A stretch of 64,000 nt of DNA from Gp6-AA40 sp036274155. GTDB lineage: Bacteria > Acidobacteriota > Vicinamibacteria > Vicinamibacterales > UBA2999. The stretch covers positions 1 through 64,000 of the forward strand of contig DASUGH010000041.1 of assembly GCA_036274155.1 (NCBI GenBank), read 5' to 3'. How positions within the stretch are numbered: position 1 is the first letter of the stretch; each line of letters begins with the position of its first letter. The notes beneath the pieces were generated by a model that was not told where the DNA came from, did no database searches, and worked only from the letters and a program-made list of their open reading frames with translations. The position numbers and the translations under genes were made by a program. Positions 23,879-33,037 of this stretch are shown piece by piece.

Positions 23879-25570
23879 TTACACAGGTACGCGGGTGAGC
23901 GGCAGGGTGATGAGGAGCTCCGTGCCGGACTCCGCTGACACCAGCGTCAGCGCACCGCCGAGGTCCGCCACCCGCTCCTTCAGCGTCAAGGGCCCCTGAT
24001 TCATCCCGTTCAGTGCGGCCAGATCATAGGTCCCCTGAAACGGAAATCCGCGTCCGTCATCCACAATCCGCAGCTGGAGGTGTCCGTCGGCGCGCGTCAC
24101 CTGCACGTCGATCACCGATGCGTCGGCATGACGCGCGGCATTGACGACGCTCTCCTGCGCCAGCCGATACGTGCCTTCGAGCAGCTCGTCCGGAAGACCG
24201 TCGATGGCGTCGAGCTGGAGCCTGACGTGGATCTCCCATTGCCGCTCGACACGCTGCCGAAGCTCGTCGAGCCGCTCGGCGAGACTGACCGCCGCCGGCC
24301 TTCCTACCGGGCGATTGGCCGGTCGCAGCCGCGACACGAACGAGCGCAGCTCGAGCTCGTCCTGTTCGAGCTGCTGTTGCACGTCGGCGAGCCGCTGCTT
24401 GCCGACCGCCGGATCGCGATCGAGCTGCCGGCGCGCCGCGACGAGCTGCAGCGCGACACCCGTCTGCGACTGCAGCAGGCTGTCGTGCAGGTCGCGCGCC
24501 AGACGCACGCGCTCGTCGAGAGCGGCCGCTTCGCGCAGCCGTTCCTGCCAGTAGTGGCTCTCGAGGCGCGTCACGGCGAGCCATGCGACGACCTCGCCGA
24601 GAATGAGATCGTCGAGGCGCATCCGGACCTGGTCGAGACAGAACATGCGGCCGCGCAGCAGCTCGCCGTTGAGCGGCCACGACTGCACGGCGGACATGTT
24701 GAAGCGGGCGCGGAGCGCCTCGTTGACCGGGCGGCAGCGGCGGCGCCGGAAGCCGCTGGAGCGCAGCAGCATCACTCGGCCCTCCACCGCCGCATCGTCA
24801 GCCTGGAAGCTGGCCGGCTCGAGTCCGGGAAGCACGAAGGAGCCGTACGTCGCCTCGGGCTCCTGCGTCCACATCACGTCGTATTCCCCCTGCCAGGCGA
24901 CGTTGACCCATCCTTCCCCCGGCTCCTCCCAGACCAGGACGGTCCGCGGCGCACGCAGGAACTCGCTCGACTGACGGATGATCTCGGAGACCAGCTCGCG
25001 CGGATCCTTGGTCGGCTTGCGCGGCCACGAGGCGAGGCGGCTGATTTCGTACTGGAACCGGTCCTGGTGGGTGCCGAGATAGGCGACGAGCACCGCGATG
25101 AGGAGCATGTACACCGAGCGCGTCGCCACATCGAGTGATGCGGTGGGCGCGACGCCCAGCCTGTGGACATACAAACCGATTGCCGCCTGGAGCGACACGG
25201 CAGCTGCGGCAGTCCACATCGTGCCGACGCTGTGCCACCTGATCGTGGCGCAGATCAGCACGAACAGGTAGTAAACCACCATCGCGTTCGTCACGCCGTC
25301 GACGAGGAAGAACCAGGCGGCAAACGCCGCCATGTCGACAACGTGCACGATGATGTCCCAGCCGCGCGCGAATCGCACTGGCGTCCAGACCAACGCCAGC
25401 AGCGTCAGGCTGTAGACGGAGTACCAACCGAGAAAGTAGGCGGTGGGACGCGCCATCGCCTCCGGATTGATCGCGGTGGCGAGCAGCGTGCCGAAGGCGA
25501 GCACCACGCGGGCAGCCGCAATCAGCCACTCCACACGCACCCGGGGTGGTGATTTGAGCTGCGGGATCAT
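23879..25570 (-). CDS. Membrane sensor histidine kinase, NarX/HisKA_3 type
   Basis: A 563-residue kinase. About six hydrophobic helices lie between residues 12 and 170 (for example VVLAFGTLLATAIN, SVYSLTLLALVWTP, AMVVYYLFVLICATI, LLIAVLVAYLG). A cytoplasmic GAF-like region covers about 185-340. The dimerisation domain carries the phospho-acceptor His in VRLARDLHDSLLQSQ, and the ATPase domain shows the N-box (QESVVNAARHA) and VDDGRGFPF. It lacks a large periplasmic sensor loop, so the signal is probably sensed in the membrane or by the GAF-like domain. It sits 23 bases before its response regulator. Confidence 0.9.
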   Translation of the reverse strand: MIPQLKSPPRVRVEWLIAAARVVLAFGTLLATAINPEAMARPTAYFLGWYSVYSLTLLALVWTPVRFARGWDIIVHVVDMAAFAAWFFLVDGVTNAMVVYYLFVLICATIRWHSVGTMWTAAAAVSLQAAIGLYVHRLGVAPTASLDVATRSVYMLLIAVLVAYLGTHQDRFQYEISRLASWPRKPTKDPRELVSEIIRQSSEFLRAPRTVLVWEEPGEGWVNVAWQGEYDVMWTQEPEATYGSFVLPGLEPASFQADDAAVEGRVMLLRSSGFRRRRCRPVNEALRARFNMSAVQSWPLNGELLRGRMFCLDQVRMRLDDLILGEVVAWLAVTRLESHYWQERLREAAALDERVRLARDLHDSLLQSQTGVALQLVAARRQLDRDPAVGKQRLADVQQQLEQDELELRSFVSRLRPANRPVGRPAAVSLAERLDELRQRVERQWEIHVRLQLDAIDGLPDELLEGTYRLAQESVVNAARHADASVIDVQVTRADGHLQLRIVDDGRGFPFQGTYDLAALNGMNQGPLTLKERVADLGGALTLVSAESGTELLITLPLTRVPV

Positions 25571-25676
25571 CTGGCGGGAAGCGAAGCGCCGCTCGAGAGA
25601 CGCAAGCGGCGCAGGCAGTCGAGGAGAGCAAGTGACCCGGCCCGCGGAAGCGGGCTCGCCGGGCGCGACCGATGGG

Positions 25677-25898
25677 TCAGTTCACATACTGCTGTTCGAG
25701 CGTATCGTGATCGTAGACCCACGTGAATCGAGCGTTTCCTTTCGGGCCGGGAGCTGGCGCAGGCGTCAGGTCCGCGAAATCGCTGACTCGCCGGCCACCC
25801 CGCCAGGCAGATCGGCGCTCCTGCTGCTGGTGACGACGTTCGAGTCGAAATGCGGGACGGGACGATTGGGAGAGCGTCTCCAACAGCGATTTGCGCAT
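25677..25898 (-). CDS. Small hypothetical protein
   Basis: A possible 73-residue protein starting MRKSLLETLSQSSRPAFRLE and ending FTWVYDHDTLEQQYVN. Support is a good ribosome site (GGAGG eight bases before ATG 25898) and a normal-looking C-terminus; no family is recognised. It lies alone in the 480-bp gap between the P450 and histidine-kinase genes. It is basic in the middle (Arg/Gln-rich) with no membrane segment. It could be spurious. Confidence 0.4.
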   Translation of the reverse strand: MRKSLLETLSQSSRPAFRLERRHQQQERRSAWRGGRRVSDFADLTPAPAPGPKGNARFTWVYDHDTLEQQYVN

Positions 25899-26054
25899 AT
25901 TACCGGCCTCCGACGACGTGCTGATATCAACAATCCCGGATGTAAATCGGTGGAGATATATATAGCGCATTTCGGCCAGCGGAGGGAAGTCTGCTTCAAG
26001 GGCGACTTCAAGGATGCGCCAGCGGGGATGACCCTGCGCTTGCTCCGCGCAGCA

Positions 26055-27233
26055 TCAGGCTGGCGTAACCCGCACCGGAAGTCTGACGGGCCCGTGGCCG
26101 ATGGTCGTCATCCACGGCTCGGGATCGCCAGCCGCCTCGAAGCGCTGAATCTTCGGAAGCATGGCGCCGAGCATCGCGTCGGCTTCCAGCTGCGCGAGTG
26201 TCCGGCCGACACACATGTGCACGCCGGCACCCCACCCGACCTGACCGCGAACGTCACGCCCGATCTCGAATCGATTCGGGTTGGCCCACTTGCGCGGATC
26301 GCGGTTGGCCGCCGCGAACAGCAGCCCGCAGCGCGTGCCTGCGGGAATGGCGTGTCCCTCGATCTCCATGTCGCGCGTCGTGATGCGCCCCGCCATTCGC
26401 GAAGGGGAGTCCCACCTGAGGCTCTCGTCGAACGCGGTTCGCGTCATCGACGGGTTCTGTCTGAGCGTCTGATACTGATCGGGAAACTCACAGAAGGCGC
26501 GAATGGCGGTGCCAAGCGTCATGACCGTCGTGTCGGCGGCGGCCGAGAGCAGGATCTGCACGAGCAGCTTGGCCTCGGCGTGCGTGATCTCGCCCCGATC
26601 CGCGGCCTGAAACATCGCCATGCCGAGACCGTCGGGGTCGAGCTTTTCGCGATTGCAGCAGTCTTCGACCCACGCGAGCACCGGCTCGCTGCCGACCATG
26701 GCTTCGTGGAACAGTTCGTTCATCGGCCCCATCGTCGCCCACACCATGTGACCGAAGGCTTCCATATGTTCGCGGCCGGGTACGGGCAGCCCGAGCAGAT
26801 CAGGCAGCACCTTGTAGACGAACGGACGGCAGATCGCGGCGACGGCGTCGAACTCATCATCTGATCCGAGCACGCGTTCGACAACGAGCGCGGCTTCAGC
26901 GGCGAAGGCCTGGGCCATTCGATTGAGGGCCCTCGGCGACAGCGCATTGGCAATGACGACGCGGACTTCGGTATGACGGGGCGGATCGTCGGTCAGGAGG
27001 ATCTCCGGCCTCACCGAGTCGGGATCGTGCCAGGGGCGGGATCGACTCGAGAAGGATCGCCAGTCGGAGAGTGCGGCGGAGACGTGGCTGAACCGCCCGA
27101 TGACGACGATGTCCTCGCGGGCGAGACGCACGACCGGCGCCATCTCGCGTACGCGATCGTCCACTGCCTTCGCGTGACGGACCGATTCGCGACTGAAGAG
27201 GTCGGTGTCGATTTCAGGGATCGCGATTGCCAC
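26055..27233 (-). CDS. Cytochrome P450
   Basis: A 392-residue bacterial class P450. The haem loop is GWGAGVHMCVGRTLAQLE with the axial Cys, the ExxR motif is ESLR, and the I-helix reads SAAADTT where many have AGxxT. The TDDPPRHTEVRVVIANALSP segment is the usual C-helix region. The start is GTG 27233. No ferredoxin or reductase gene is adjacent, so it must use partners encoded elsewhere. The substrate is unknown. Confidence 0.92.
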   Translation of the reverse strand: MAIAIPEIDTDLFSRESVRHAKAVDDRVREMAPVVRLAREDIVVIGRFSHVSAALSDWRSFSSRSRPWHDPDSVRPEILLTDDPPRHTEVRVVIANALSPRALNRMAQAFAAEAALVVERVLGSDDEFDAVAAICRPFVYKVLPDLLGLPVPGREHMEAFGHMVWATMGPMNELFHEAMVGSEPVLAWVEDCCNREKLDPDGLGMAMFQAADRGEITHAEAKLLVQILLSAAADTTVMTLGTAIRAFCEFPDQYQTLRQNPSMTRTAFDESLRWDSPSRMAGRITTRDMEIEGHAIPAGTRCGLLFAAANRDPRKWANPNRFEIGRDVRGQVGWGAGVHMCVGRTLAQLEADAMLGAMLPKIQRFEAAGDPEPWMTTIGHGPVRLPVRVTPA

Positions 27234-27257
27234 GTTGCCTGAGTGTAATGCGTCCGA

Positions 27258-28481
27258 TCAATGGGGCTGTTGTGATTGCAGCTCCTTGACCAATTCGGCA
27301 AGCTCCCGGTCGTGGTCCTCCTTGGTTTTCTGCTTGCGTTCATGCGGAGGCTGCGTGCGCACGGCCCAGCCGAGCACCGGTCGGAGCGCGAGCGTGCCGG
27401 TGTCCTGCGCGACGCCCGTGAGACCGCCAATCAGCTCGAGCGTCTTCTGCTCGCCGCCGGGGAGTGTCAGCGTCACAGGCACCCGGGAGAGCGCGCTGGG
27501 AAATGAGAAAGAAATGCCGGCGGACAACCATCGCCAGCGGGAGCGCGTGCGGTCGGCGTCCGTCAGCGTGGGCATTGCATCCGGCGGCGGGCCCAGCCAG
27601 TCAGCGGGCAGGAAGTCGTGTTCCGACGGTCCATGCGTGATCGCACGATTCGGATGGAACCCGCTCGAACTTTCGAGGTAGGGAAACAGGCGATTGAGCC
27701 AGCCGTTACTGATCGAGCCCCCGTAGACCTCGCGCGGCTTGTAGATGCACTGCCAGAAATCGCGATCCGGACGGCCGCACGCGCTCTCGACGAATTGATC
27801 ACAGATGTCGCGAAGGCGCGCGACCCAGTCGTCCACACCGTACCCGGTCATCAGCTCGATGCGGCGCCGGATCTCGCGCCAGTCGTCGACCGTGCCGGTC
27901 AACTCGACACGAGGAATTCCACAGATGCACGTCATCGTGTAGTCGAAATAGCGCTCGAACGCGTCCATCATCACGATCTCGCTGACGGTACGTTCGATCG
28001 GACCTGACGTGGTGAAGGAGTTGAGAAAGAAATCCGCCGTCCCGCTGCCGATGTGGGCGCGGATCTGCTGGCACCAGCTCTCGACCACTGTGGCCCAGCC
28101 GTCAGCTGCCGGGGGGATGCAGCAGACGGCGATCGCCAGTTCCTTCCTGCCCTGGTGTTCGACGAACTGCCCGCGCAGCGTCTCGGCATTCAGGCGGATG
28201 TGAAGCGCGAATCCCTGCGCGATCGTCGTCCAGATCGCATCGGGCGTCAGCGTCAGAGGATAGTGCCGGGCGAAGGCCACATGTACGGCCGTCGCCAGCG
28301 GATGCCCGAACGAGCCTTTCTCGACGATCGATTCGGGCCCCGCGTGCGCCAGCAGGCTCGATGCTCCGACCCGGCGCGCGTTCGAATCGATGCCTGGCTT
28401 CCCCAGGACGGCCGTGAGGGAGGTGAGTGGCAGAGGGGTGTTGGCCGGCGCAACATCGTCAACGTCGAACGCAATACTCAT
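27258..28481 (-). CDS. DUF4419 family protein
   Basis: A 407-residue cytoplasmic protein matching DUF4419, a family best known from fungi and scattered bacteria. Recognisable parts are HPLATAVHVAFARHYPLTLTP, WTTIAQGFALHIRLNAETLR, FTTSGPIERTVSEIVMMDAF, YFDYTMTCICGIPRVELTG, DDWREIRRRIELM and FWQCIYKPREVYGG. Function is not known. ATG 28481 starts the gene, which lies 24 bases upstream of the P450 start on the same strand. Confidence 0.82.
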   Translation of the reverse strand: MSIAFDVDDVAPANTPLPLTSLTAVLGKPGIDSNARRVGASSLLAHAGPESIVEKGSFGHPLATAVHVAFARHYPLTLTPDAIWTTIAQGFALHIRLNAETLRGQFVEHQGRKELAIAVCCIPPAADGWATVVESWCQQIRAHIGSGTADFFLNSFTTSGPIERTVSEIVMMDAFERYFDYTMTCICGIPRVELTGTVDDWREIRRRIELMTGYGVDDWVARLRDICDQFVESACGRPDRDFWQCIYKPREVYGGSISNGWLNRLFPYLESSSGFHPNRAITHGPSEHDFLPADWLGPPPDAMPTLTDADRTRSRWRWLSAGISFSFPSALSRVPVTLTLPGGEQKTLELIGGLTGVAQDTGTLALRPVLGWAVRTQPPHERKQKTKEDHDRELAELVKELQSQQPH

Positions 28482-28618
28482 GATTCACGCTCCAGAGACG
28501 CTCGAATGAGCGATTGTAGGCAACATTCGGAGCTCCCGGCGCGTTTCTGCCATAATCCCGACGCACGCCGCGCCATGACGCGCCGCGTGGGTCTCTTCGG
28601 CGCACAAGGAGGTCGAAG

Positions 28619-30229
28619 ATGGTTGGGATTCTGAGCCTTACGTTGCTGGCAGCCGCGGCCGCAACGCCCTGCGAAAGCCTGCAGTCGATGTCGACTCCGC
28701 AAGTCACGATCACGGCGGCGGTCGTGCCGGCCGGAGTCTTCACGGCGCCGGCTCGTGGCGGCGGAGGTGGCGGAGGCCGCGGAGCTGGCCGCGACGGCGC
28801 CGGGGCGCGTGGCAACGCGCCAGCCGGACAGCCTGGCGCGCAAGCCGGTCAGGCAGCACGCGGAGGTCGTGGACGCGATGGAGGCCAGGGCGGCGGCCGA
28901 GCCGCAGCTCCGCCGATGCCGATCCCGGAGCACTGCCGCGTGCAGCTCGTGCTGAAGCCCTCTTCCGACTCCAACATCAACGCCGAGCTGTGGCTGCCCA
29001 CGCAGAACTGGAACGGCAAGTTCCTCGCGGTCGGCAACGGCGGCTTCGGCGGCGCCATTCAGGGATACGGCGACATGCAGATCGCGCTGCGCGCCGGCTA
29101 TGCCACGGCCGGCAACGACACCGGCCACTCGGCTGCTGACGGCCCGAACGGCATGTTCGCGCTCGGCCATCCCGAGAAGATCGTCGACTTCGCGTATCGC
29201 GCCATGCACGAGATGACGGCGACGTCGAAGAAGATCATCGACAAGCACTACGGCAAGGCGCCGCAGTTTTCGTATTACAAGGGCTGCTCCACCGGCGGAC
29301 GTCAGGCGGTGATGGCGGCGCAGCGCTACCCGAACGACTTCGACGGCATCATCGGCGGTGCGCTTGCCAACCGCCACATCCAGATGCACACCTCGGGTGT
29401 CTACCGCAGCATCGAAGTGACGCGGAATCCCGAGCTCGCGCTGTCGCCGGAGAAGGCGACGCTCGTCAACAACCTGGTGATGAACACCTGCGACACGCTC
29501 AAGGAGGGGTTCCTGAACAACCCGCGAGCGTGCAAGGTGGACTTCTCGAAGCTCGCCTGCAGCGGCAGCACCGACGAGCCAACCTGTCTCACGAAAGGGC
29601 AGCTGAAGTCGGTCGAGACGTTCTACGGCGGCCTGAAGAACAGCAAGGGTGAGCTGATCTTCTCCGGCCAGGCGCTCGGCAACCCGATCAATGCACGACG
29701 GCCCATCGCGGAAGGCGGCCAGCCGGGCGGCGGCTACGATACGGTCCGCATCTGGGGCTTCCAGAACGAGAACTACGACTGGAAGACGTTCGACCTCGAT
29801 CGCGACATGCCGCTCATCAACAAGAAGGTCGGCTTCGTGGATGCCGTCGATCCGGACCTCAGGAAGTTCAAGGCGCACGGCGGCAAGCTGCTGCTGTATG
29901 CCGGCTGGTCCGACACCACCATCACGCCCGAGAACACGGTGCTCTACTACGAGAGCGTGCTCAAGGAGATGGGCAAGGATCAGGCGAACTGGACGCGCCT
30001 CTTCCTGGTGCCCGGCATGGCGCACTGCGGCGGCGGCCCGGGCATCAACGCCATCGATACGCTCGGCACGCTCGAGCAGTGGCGCGAGAAGGGGATCGCC
30101 CCGAACCAGATCATGGGCACCAGCAACAGCGGGATGACACGCCCGGTCTGTCCGTATCCGCAGTATTCAGCCTACAAGGGCAGCGGCGATCTGAAGGATG
30201 CCGCGAACTGGTCCTGCAAGGCGCCTTGA
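28619..30229 (+). CDS. Secreted tannase/feruloyl esterase family protein
   Basis: A 536-residue exported hydrolase: signal peptide, a Gly/Arg/Ala-rich linker (about residues 45-95), then the tannase domain. The nucleophile is in YYKGCSTGGRQAVMAAQRYP, with a disulfide-type neighbouring Cys as in this family. LAVGNGGFGGAIQGYGDM, GYATAGNDTGHSA and LYAGWSDTTITPENT (acid) and FLVPGMAHCGGGPG (His) complete the triad pattern. Family members release gallate or ferulate from plant esters. AGGAGG precedes ATG 28619. The aromatic-acid cleavage cluster begins 10 kb downstream, which would fit but is not proof. Confidence 0.9.
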   Translation: MVGILSLTLLAAAAATPCESLQSMSTPQVTITAAVVPAGVFTAPARGGGGGGGRGAGRDGAGARGNAPAGQPGAQAGQAARGGRGRDGGQGGGRAAAPPMPIPEHCRVQLVLKPSSDSNINAELWLPTQNWNGKFLAVGNGGFGGAIQGYGDMQIALRAGYATAGNDTGHSAADGPNGMFALGHPEKIVDFAYRAMHEMTATSKKIIDKHYGKAPQFSYYKGCSTGGRQAVMAAQRYPNDFDGIIGGALANRHIQMHTSGVYRSIEVTRNPELALSPEKATLVNNLVMNTCDTLKEGFLNNPRACKVDFSKLACSGSTDEPTCLTKGQLKSVETFYGGLKNSKGELIFSGQALGNPINARRPIAEGGQPGGGYDTVRIWGFQNENYDWKTFDLDRDMPLINKKVGFVDAVDPDLRKFKAHGGKLLLYAGWSDTTITPENTVLYYESVLKEMGKDQANWTRLFLVPGMAHCGGGPGINAIDTLGTLEQWREKGIAPNQIMGTSNSGMTRPVCPYPQYSAYKGSGDLKDAANWSCKAP

Positions 30230-30330
30230 TCAGTAGACAGAATTCAGAAGACAGAAGACAGAAGATAGAAGGGAGAAGAAGGGCGCCCACACGTCCTTCC
30301 TCCTTCCTTCTTTCTCCTTCCTACCTTTAT

Positions 30331-30530
30331 CTAAACCCAGAGCTCACTTGTGTTTGAGGATGCGAATCCCGGTTCCGGCGACCGGACCGCGCTGCGAGGG
30401 CGTCGAGGGCCGCTGGACGCGAGCTCCGTGAGCTCGCTGATCCCCACAGCCTTCTCGCGCGGTCAGGCGAGTCGGGTCGGTCGTCTCCACTGGGATTCGC
30501 ATCCTCAACACAAGTGAGCTCTGGGTCTAG
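30331..30530. mobile_element. MITE-like inverted-repeat element with CTAA/CTAG ends
   Basis: Arms of about 34 bp (ACCCAGAGCTCACTTGTGTT then GAGGATGCGAATCCC) occur as near-perfect inverted copies at 30335-30370 and 30491-30526. The outer bases are CTAA (left) and CTAG (right), matching a YTAR-type target duplication of the IS5 kind. The interior contains the palindrome GCGAGCTC-CGT-GAGCTCGC. It has no gene. The right CTAG forms the TAG stop of the PPC-domain gene on the minus strand. A purine/pyrimidine-rich spacer (30235-30330) separates it from the esterase gene. Confidence 0.65.
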
Positions 30531-31348
30531 TTTCCTATCGCCACTTGCTCCTCGGTCGCATCCGCCGGTTCACCCGAACGCAGACCGATACTCAGCACAT
30601 AGTCGCCGATCGACCCCTTCTTGAACGACGTGACAATCGCCTTGTACGTGCCAGCCTCGGTCAGCTCCATCTCGATGACACTGTGTCCCGGCCGGTTCTT
30701 CGCGTCGTCGTTCTCGTGGCTGTCGCCGGTTGGGCGAATGAGGATGAGGTACGTGTCGAACGCCCGCGATGCCACATCGAGCGTGAGCCGCTGTCCCGGC
30801 TCCCCTTCGAACATGTAGAGGTCCATGTACTCGCCGGTCTTCAGCGTCTGATCACCGGCTCCCAGACTTCCCCGCTCGATGCGTGGCGCCGTGACGCCCG
30901 CAGTCGGAACCGGTGCCGCCCCTCCCCAGGCGATTCGAAGACTGTAGGCGCCACTCTCCCCCTTCTCGAACGAGGTGACGACTACGCGATAGACGCCGTC
31001 CTCCGGCAGCTCGACGGAGAGGAGCGCGCGATTCGGATCACCCTCGTAGTCGTCGTTCTCCTCGAGCTTGCCGTTCCGTCCAACCAGGACGACATACGGA
31101 TCGAAGTCGCGCGATCGCAAATCGATCGTGACGCGCTCTCCCCGACGGCCCACGATCGGGATCTCGTCGACGTACTCGCCAGAGCCGATGGTCTTGTCGC
31201 CCGCCTCGAGACGTCCGTTCTCGACCGTCGTCTCGCTAGCCTGGCTGTCGACGGGGCGGCGCGGATCGATGCCGGCCCCGTGCAGCCGCGCCGGGTCCGC
31301 CGTTGACATCACGGCGACGGCGGCCGCGACGATCGTTCGGTACTTCAT
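30527..31348 (-). CDS. Secreted protein with two PPC (pre-peptidase C-terminal) domains
   Basis: A 273-residue protein: signal peptide, then two homologous PPC beta-sandwich domains, at about residues 45-145 (GEYVDEIPIVGRRGERVTID, SVELPEDGVYRVVVTSFEKG) and 165-260 (GEYMDLYMFEGEPGQRLTLD, EMELTEAGTYKAIVTSFKKG). No peptidase domain is attached. ATG 31348 has CAGGAGAG six bases upstream. The stop codon coincides with the right end of the inverted-repeat element, so the last residues may have been set by its insertion. Confidence 0.85.
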   Translation of the reverse strand: MKYRTIVAAAVAVMSTADPARLHGAGIDPRRPVDSQASETTVENGRLEAGDKTIGSGEYVDEIPIVGRRGERVTIDLRSRDFDPYVVLVGRNGKLEENDDYEGDPNRALLSVELPEDGVYRVVVTSFEKGESGAYSLRIAWGGAAPVPTAGVTAPRIERGSLGAGDQTLKTGEYMDLYMFEGEPGQRLTLDVASRAFDTYLILIRPTGDSHENDDAKNRPGHSVIEMELTEAGTYKAIVTSFKKGSIGDYVLSIGLRSGEPADATEEQVAIGN

Positions 31349-31520
31349 CGTGGACTCTCCTGCCTTTTCCTGCTTGCTCTCGCAATCGGTAATCGGCACA
31401 CTTCGCTAAAGCCCGAGCTCGACCGTGGGATTGCGGTGCAATTCCGGGAACCCGCCTTGACAGCCGGCCCGGCGCCGCAGATGCTGACTCACCAAATCGG
31501 CCATTCTCGCTGGAACTCAT

Positions 31521-32531
31521 ATGAAGAAGGCTCTCGCTCTCTGCGTGGTGCTGGCACTGCCGGCCGCAACCAATTGGCTTCACGCCCAGTCACCCGGAGC
31601 CGCCGACGCCGGGCTGGTCGGAACCTGGACCCTGGAATCGATGGAACAGAACGTCGGCGCGCCCCAGGCGGGACGCGTGGGAGGCCCCCGCGGCCTGCTC
31701 GTGTTCGACAGCGCCGGCCACGCGTTCGAAGCCGTCGTACGCGGAACCGCACGCGCTGGCGGACCGGGAGCAGGTCGTGGAGCAGGTCGCGGAGCAGCCC
31801 CGGCAGCTGCCCCGGCCGCGGCGGCGCCGCAGCCCGCCAGCGCCTTTTCCACGTTTGCCGGCTTCTGGGGGAACTACCGCGTCGACGCACAGAAGAAGAC
31901 GGTGACCTATCGTCCCGAGGGAGCGGTCAGCCCCAACATGATGGGGCGAGAGTTCTCGCGCACGTTCGAGGTCAACGGCAACAGGCTCATCGTGACGTCG
32001 GCGCCAGACGAACCACATCTCCAGGGGGTCACCCGCTGGACGTGGGAGCGGGTGCCGCCGGTGGAGAGCCTGGGACCGACCTACAAACAGGTGGTCGGCT
32101 TCTGGCAGCACGTGGTCGAGCAGCGGGTGAACGTCGCGACCGGAGCCGTGCTGTCGGAAACGAAGCGCGCGCCGAGCATCATCGTCTACACGCCATCAGG
32201 CTACGTCGGCGTCCACTTCCCGCCGCTCAACCGCAACCGCTTCGCCGGAACGGAACCGACCGATGCCGAGGCGGCAGAGGCGACGCGCGGTTACGTCGGC
32301 TACTTCGGTGCCCTCTCCGTCTACCCGCAGATGGTGTTCCATCAGGTGCTGGCGGGCCTGGGCTTCAGCGGATCGACGCTGAAACGACCACTCGAGATGT
32401 CGGGCTCGGGCTCGGATGTCACCATCAAATTCCCGCCCGGCGCGGCTCAGAACGGACAGCAGACCACGACCTGGGTGAAGCTGCATCGGCTCAGCGGTGA
32501 GGCCGAGATGATGCCGAAGAGCGGGAAGTGA
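31521..32531 (+). CDS. Secreted lipocalin-like domain protein
   Basis: A 336-residue exported protein. After the signal peptide (MKKALALCVVLALPAATNWL) it has LVGTWTLESMEQN and LLVFDSAGHAFEAVV, the start of a lipocalin-like domain, then a Gly/Ala/Pro linker near 80-110 and FAGFWGNYRVDAQKKTVTYR. A second unit follows (QVVGFWQHVVEQRVN, IIVYTPSGYVGVHFPP). The repeated GTW/GFW pattern suggests two lipocalin-like barrels. It starts a run of small secreted proteins on the plus strand. Function is unknown. Confidence 0.75.
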   Translation: MKKALALCVVLALPAATNWLHAQSPGAADAGLVGTWTLESMEQNVGAPQAGRVGGPRGLLVFDSAGHAFEAVVRGTARAGGPGAGRGAGRGAAPAAAPAAAAPQPASAFSTFAGFWGNYRVDAQKKTVTYRPEGAVSPNMMGREFSRTFEVNGNRLIVTSAPDEPHLQGVTRWTWERVPPVESLGPTYKQVVGFWQHVVEQRVNVATGAVLSETKRAPSIIVYTPSGYVGVHFPPLNRNRFAGTEPTDAEAAEATRGYVGYFGALSVYPQMVFHQVLAGLGFSGSTLKRPLEMSGSGSDVTIKFPPGAAQNGQQTTTWVKLHRLSGEAEMMPKSGK

Positions 32532-32634
32532 CAGCGAGGGTCCGAGCTTGAAGGGGTGTGGGGAATGCCTTACGATTGCGGACCGGCGTAACAAGCGGCG
32601 CGCTCGTCGAGCGCCCGGCCAAGGAGGACGATAC

Positions 32635-33021
32635 GTGCGAGCGTTCACCGTCATTATGACTCTCTTCGTCGCAAGCCTGATGTCGGGAGCGACCGCAGTC
32701 GCTCAGGAAGGGCATCCGCTCAAAGGCTCATGGATTGGAACCTGGGGTCCGTCCAAGACGCACAGCGATGATCTCCTGATGGTGCTGAACTGGGACGGCA
32801 AGGCCATCACCGGCATGATCAACCCGGGCACCGACAACATCCCGATCAAGTCGGCGACGCTGATGCCCGACACCTGGGCCGTGCACTTCGAGGCGGCGGC
32901 AAAAGACACCACGTACACCTTCGACGGCAAGATCGAGAATCTGGCGATGCACAACCGGTCGATCACCGGCACCTGGAAGAGCCCGAAGGAGTCAGGCAAG
33001 TTCAACGTGCAGCGTCAGTAG
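32635..33021 (+). CDS. Small secreted protein of unknown function
   Basis: A 128-residue exported protein: a signal peptide followed by EGHPLKGSWIGTWGPSKTHS, GKAITGMINPGTDNIPIKSA and NRSITGTWKSPKESGKFNV, an all-beta barrel-like pattern. GTG 32635 has AAGGAGG seven bases upstream. It is followed after 16 bases by the DUF6152 fusion gene, with which it likely forms an operon. The family is common in acidobacterial genomes but has no assigned role. Confidence 0.75.
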   Translation: MRAFTVIMTLFVASLMSGATAVAQEGHPLKGSWIGTWGPSKTHSDDLLMVLNWDGKAITGMINPGTDNIPIKSATLMPDTWAVHFEAAAKDTTYTFDGKIENLAMHNRSITGTWKSPKESGKFNVQRQ

Positions 33022-33037
33022 TCTGGAGAGCCTTGCA

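Noticed and set aside
25443..26864. Long open frame on the plus strand opposite the P450 and kinase genes
   Set aside because: It runs antisense to the P450 and histidine kinase, which have clear family motifs. Its product is Arg/Gly/His-rich with no recognisable domain.
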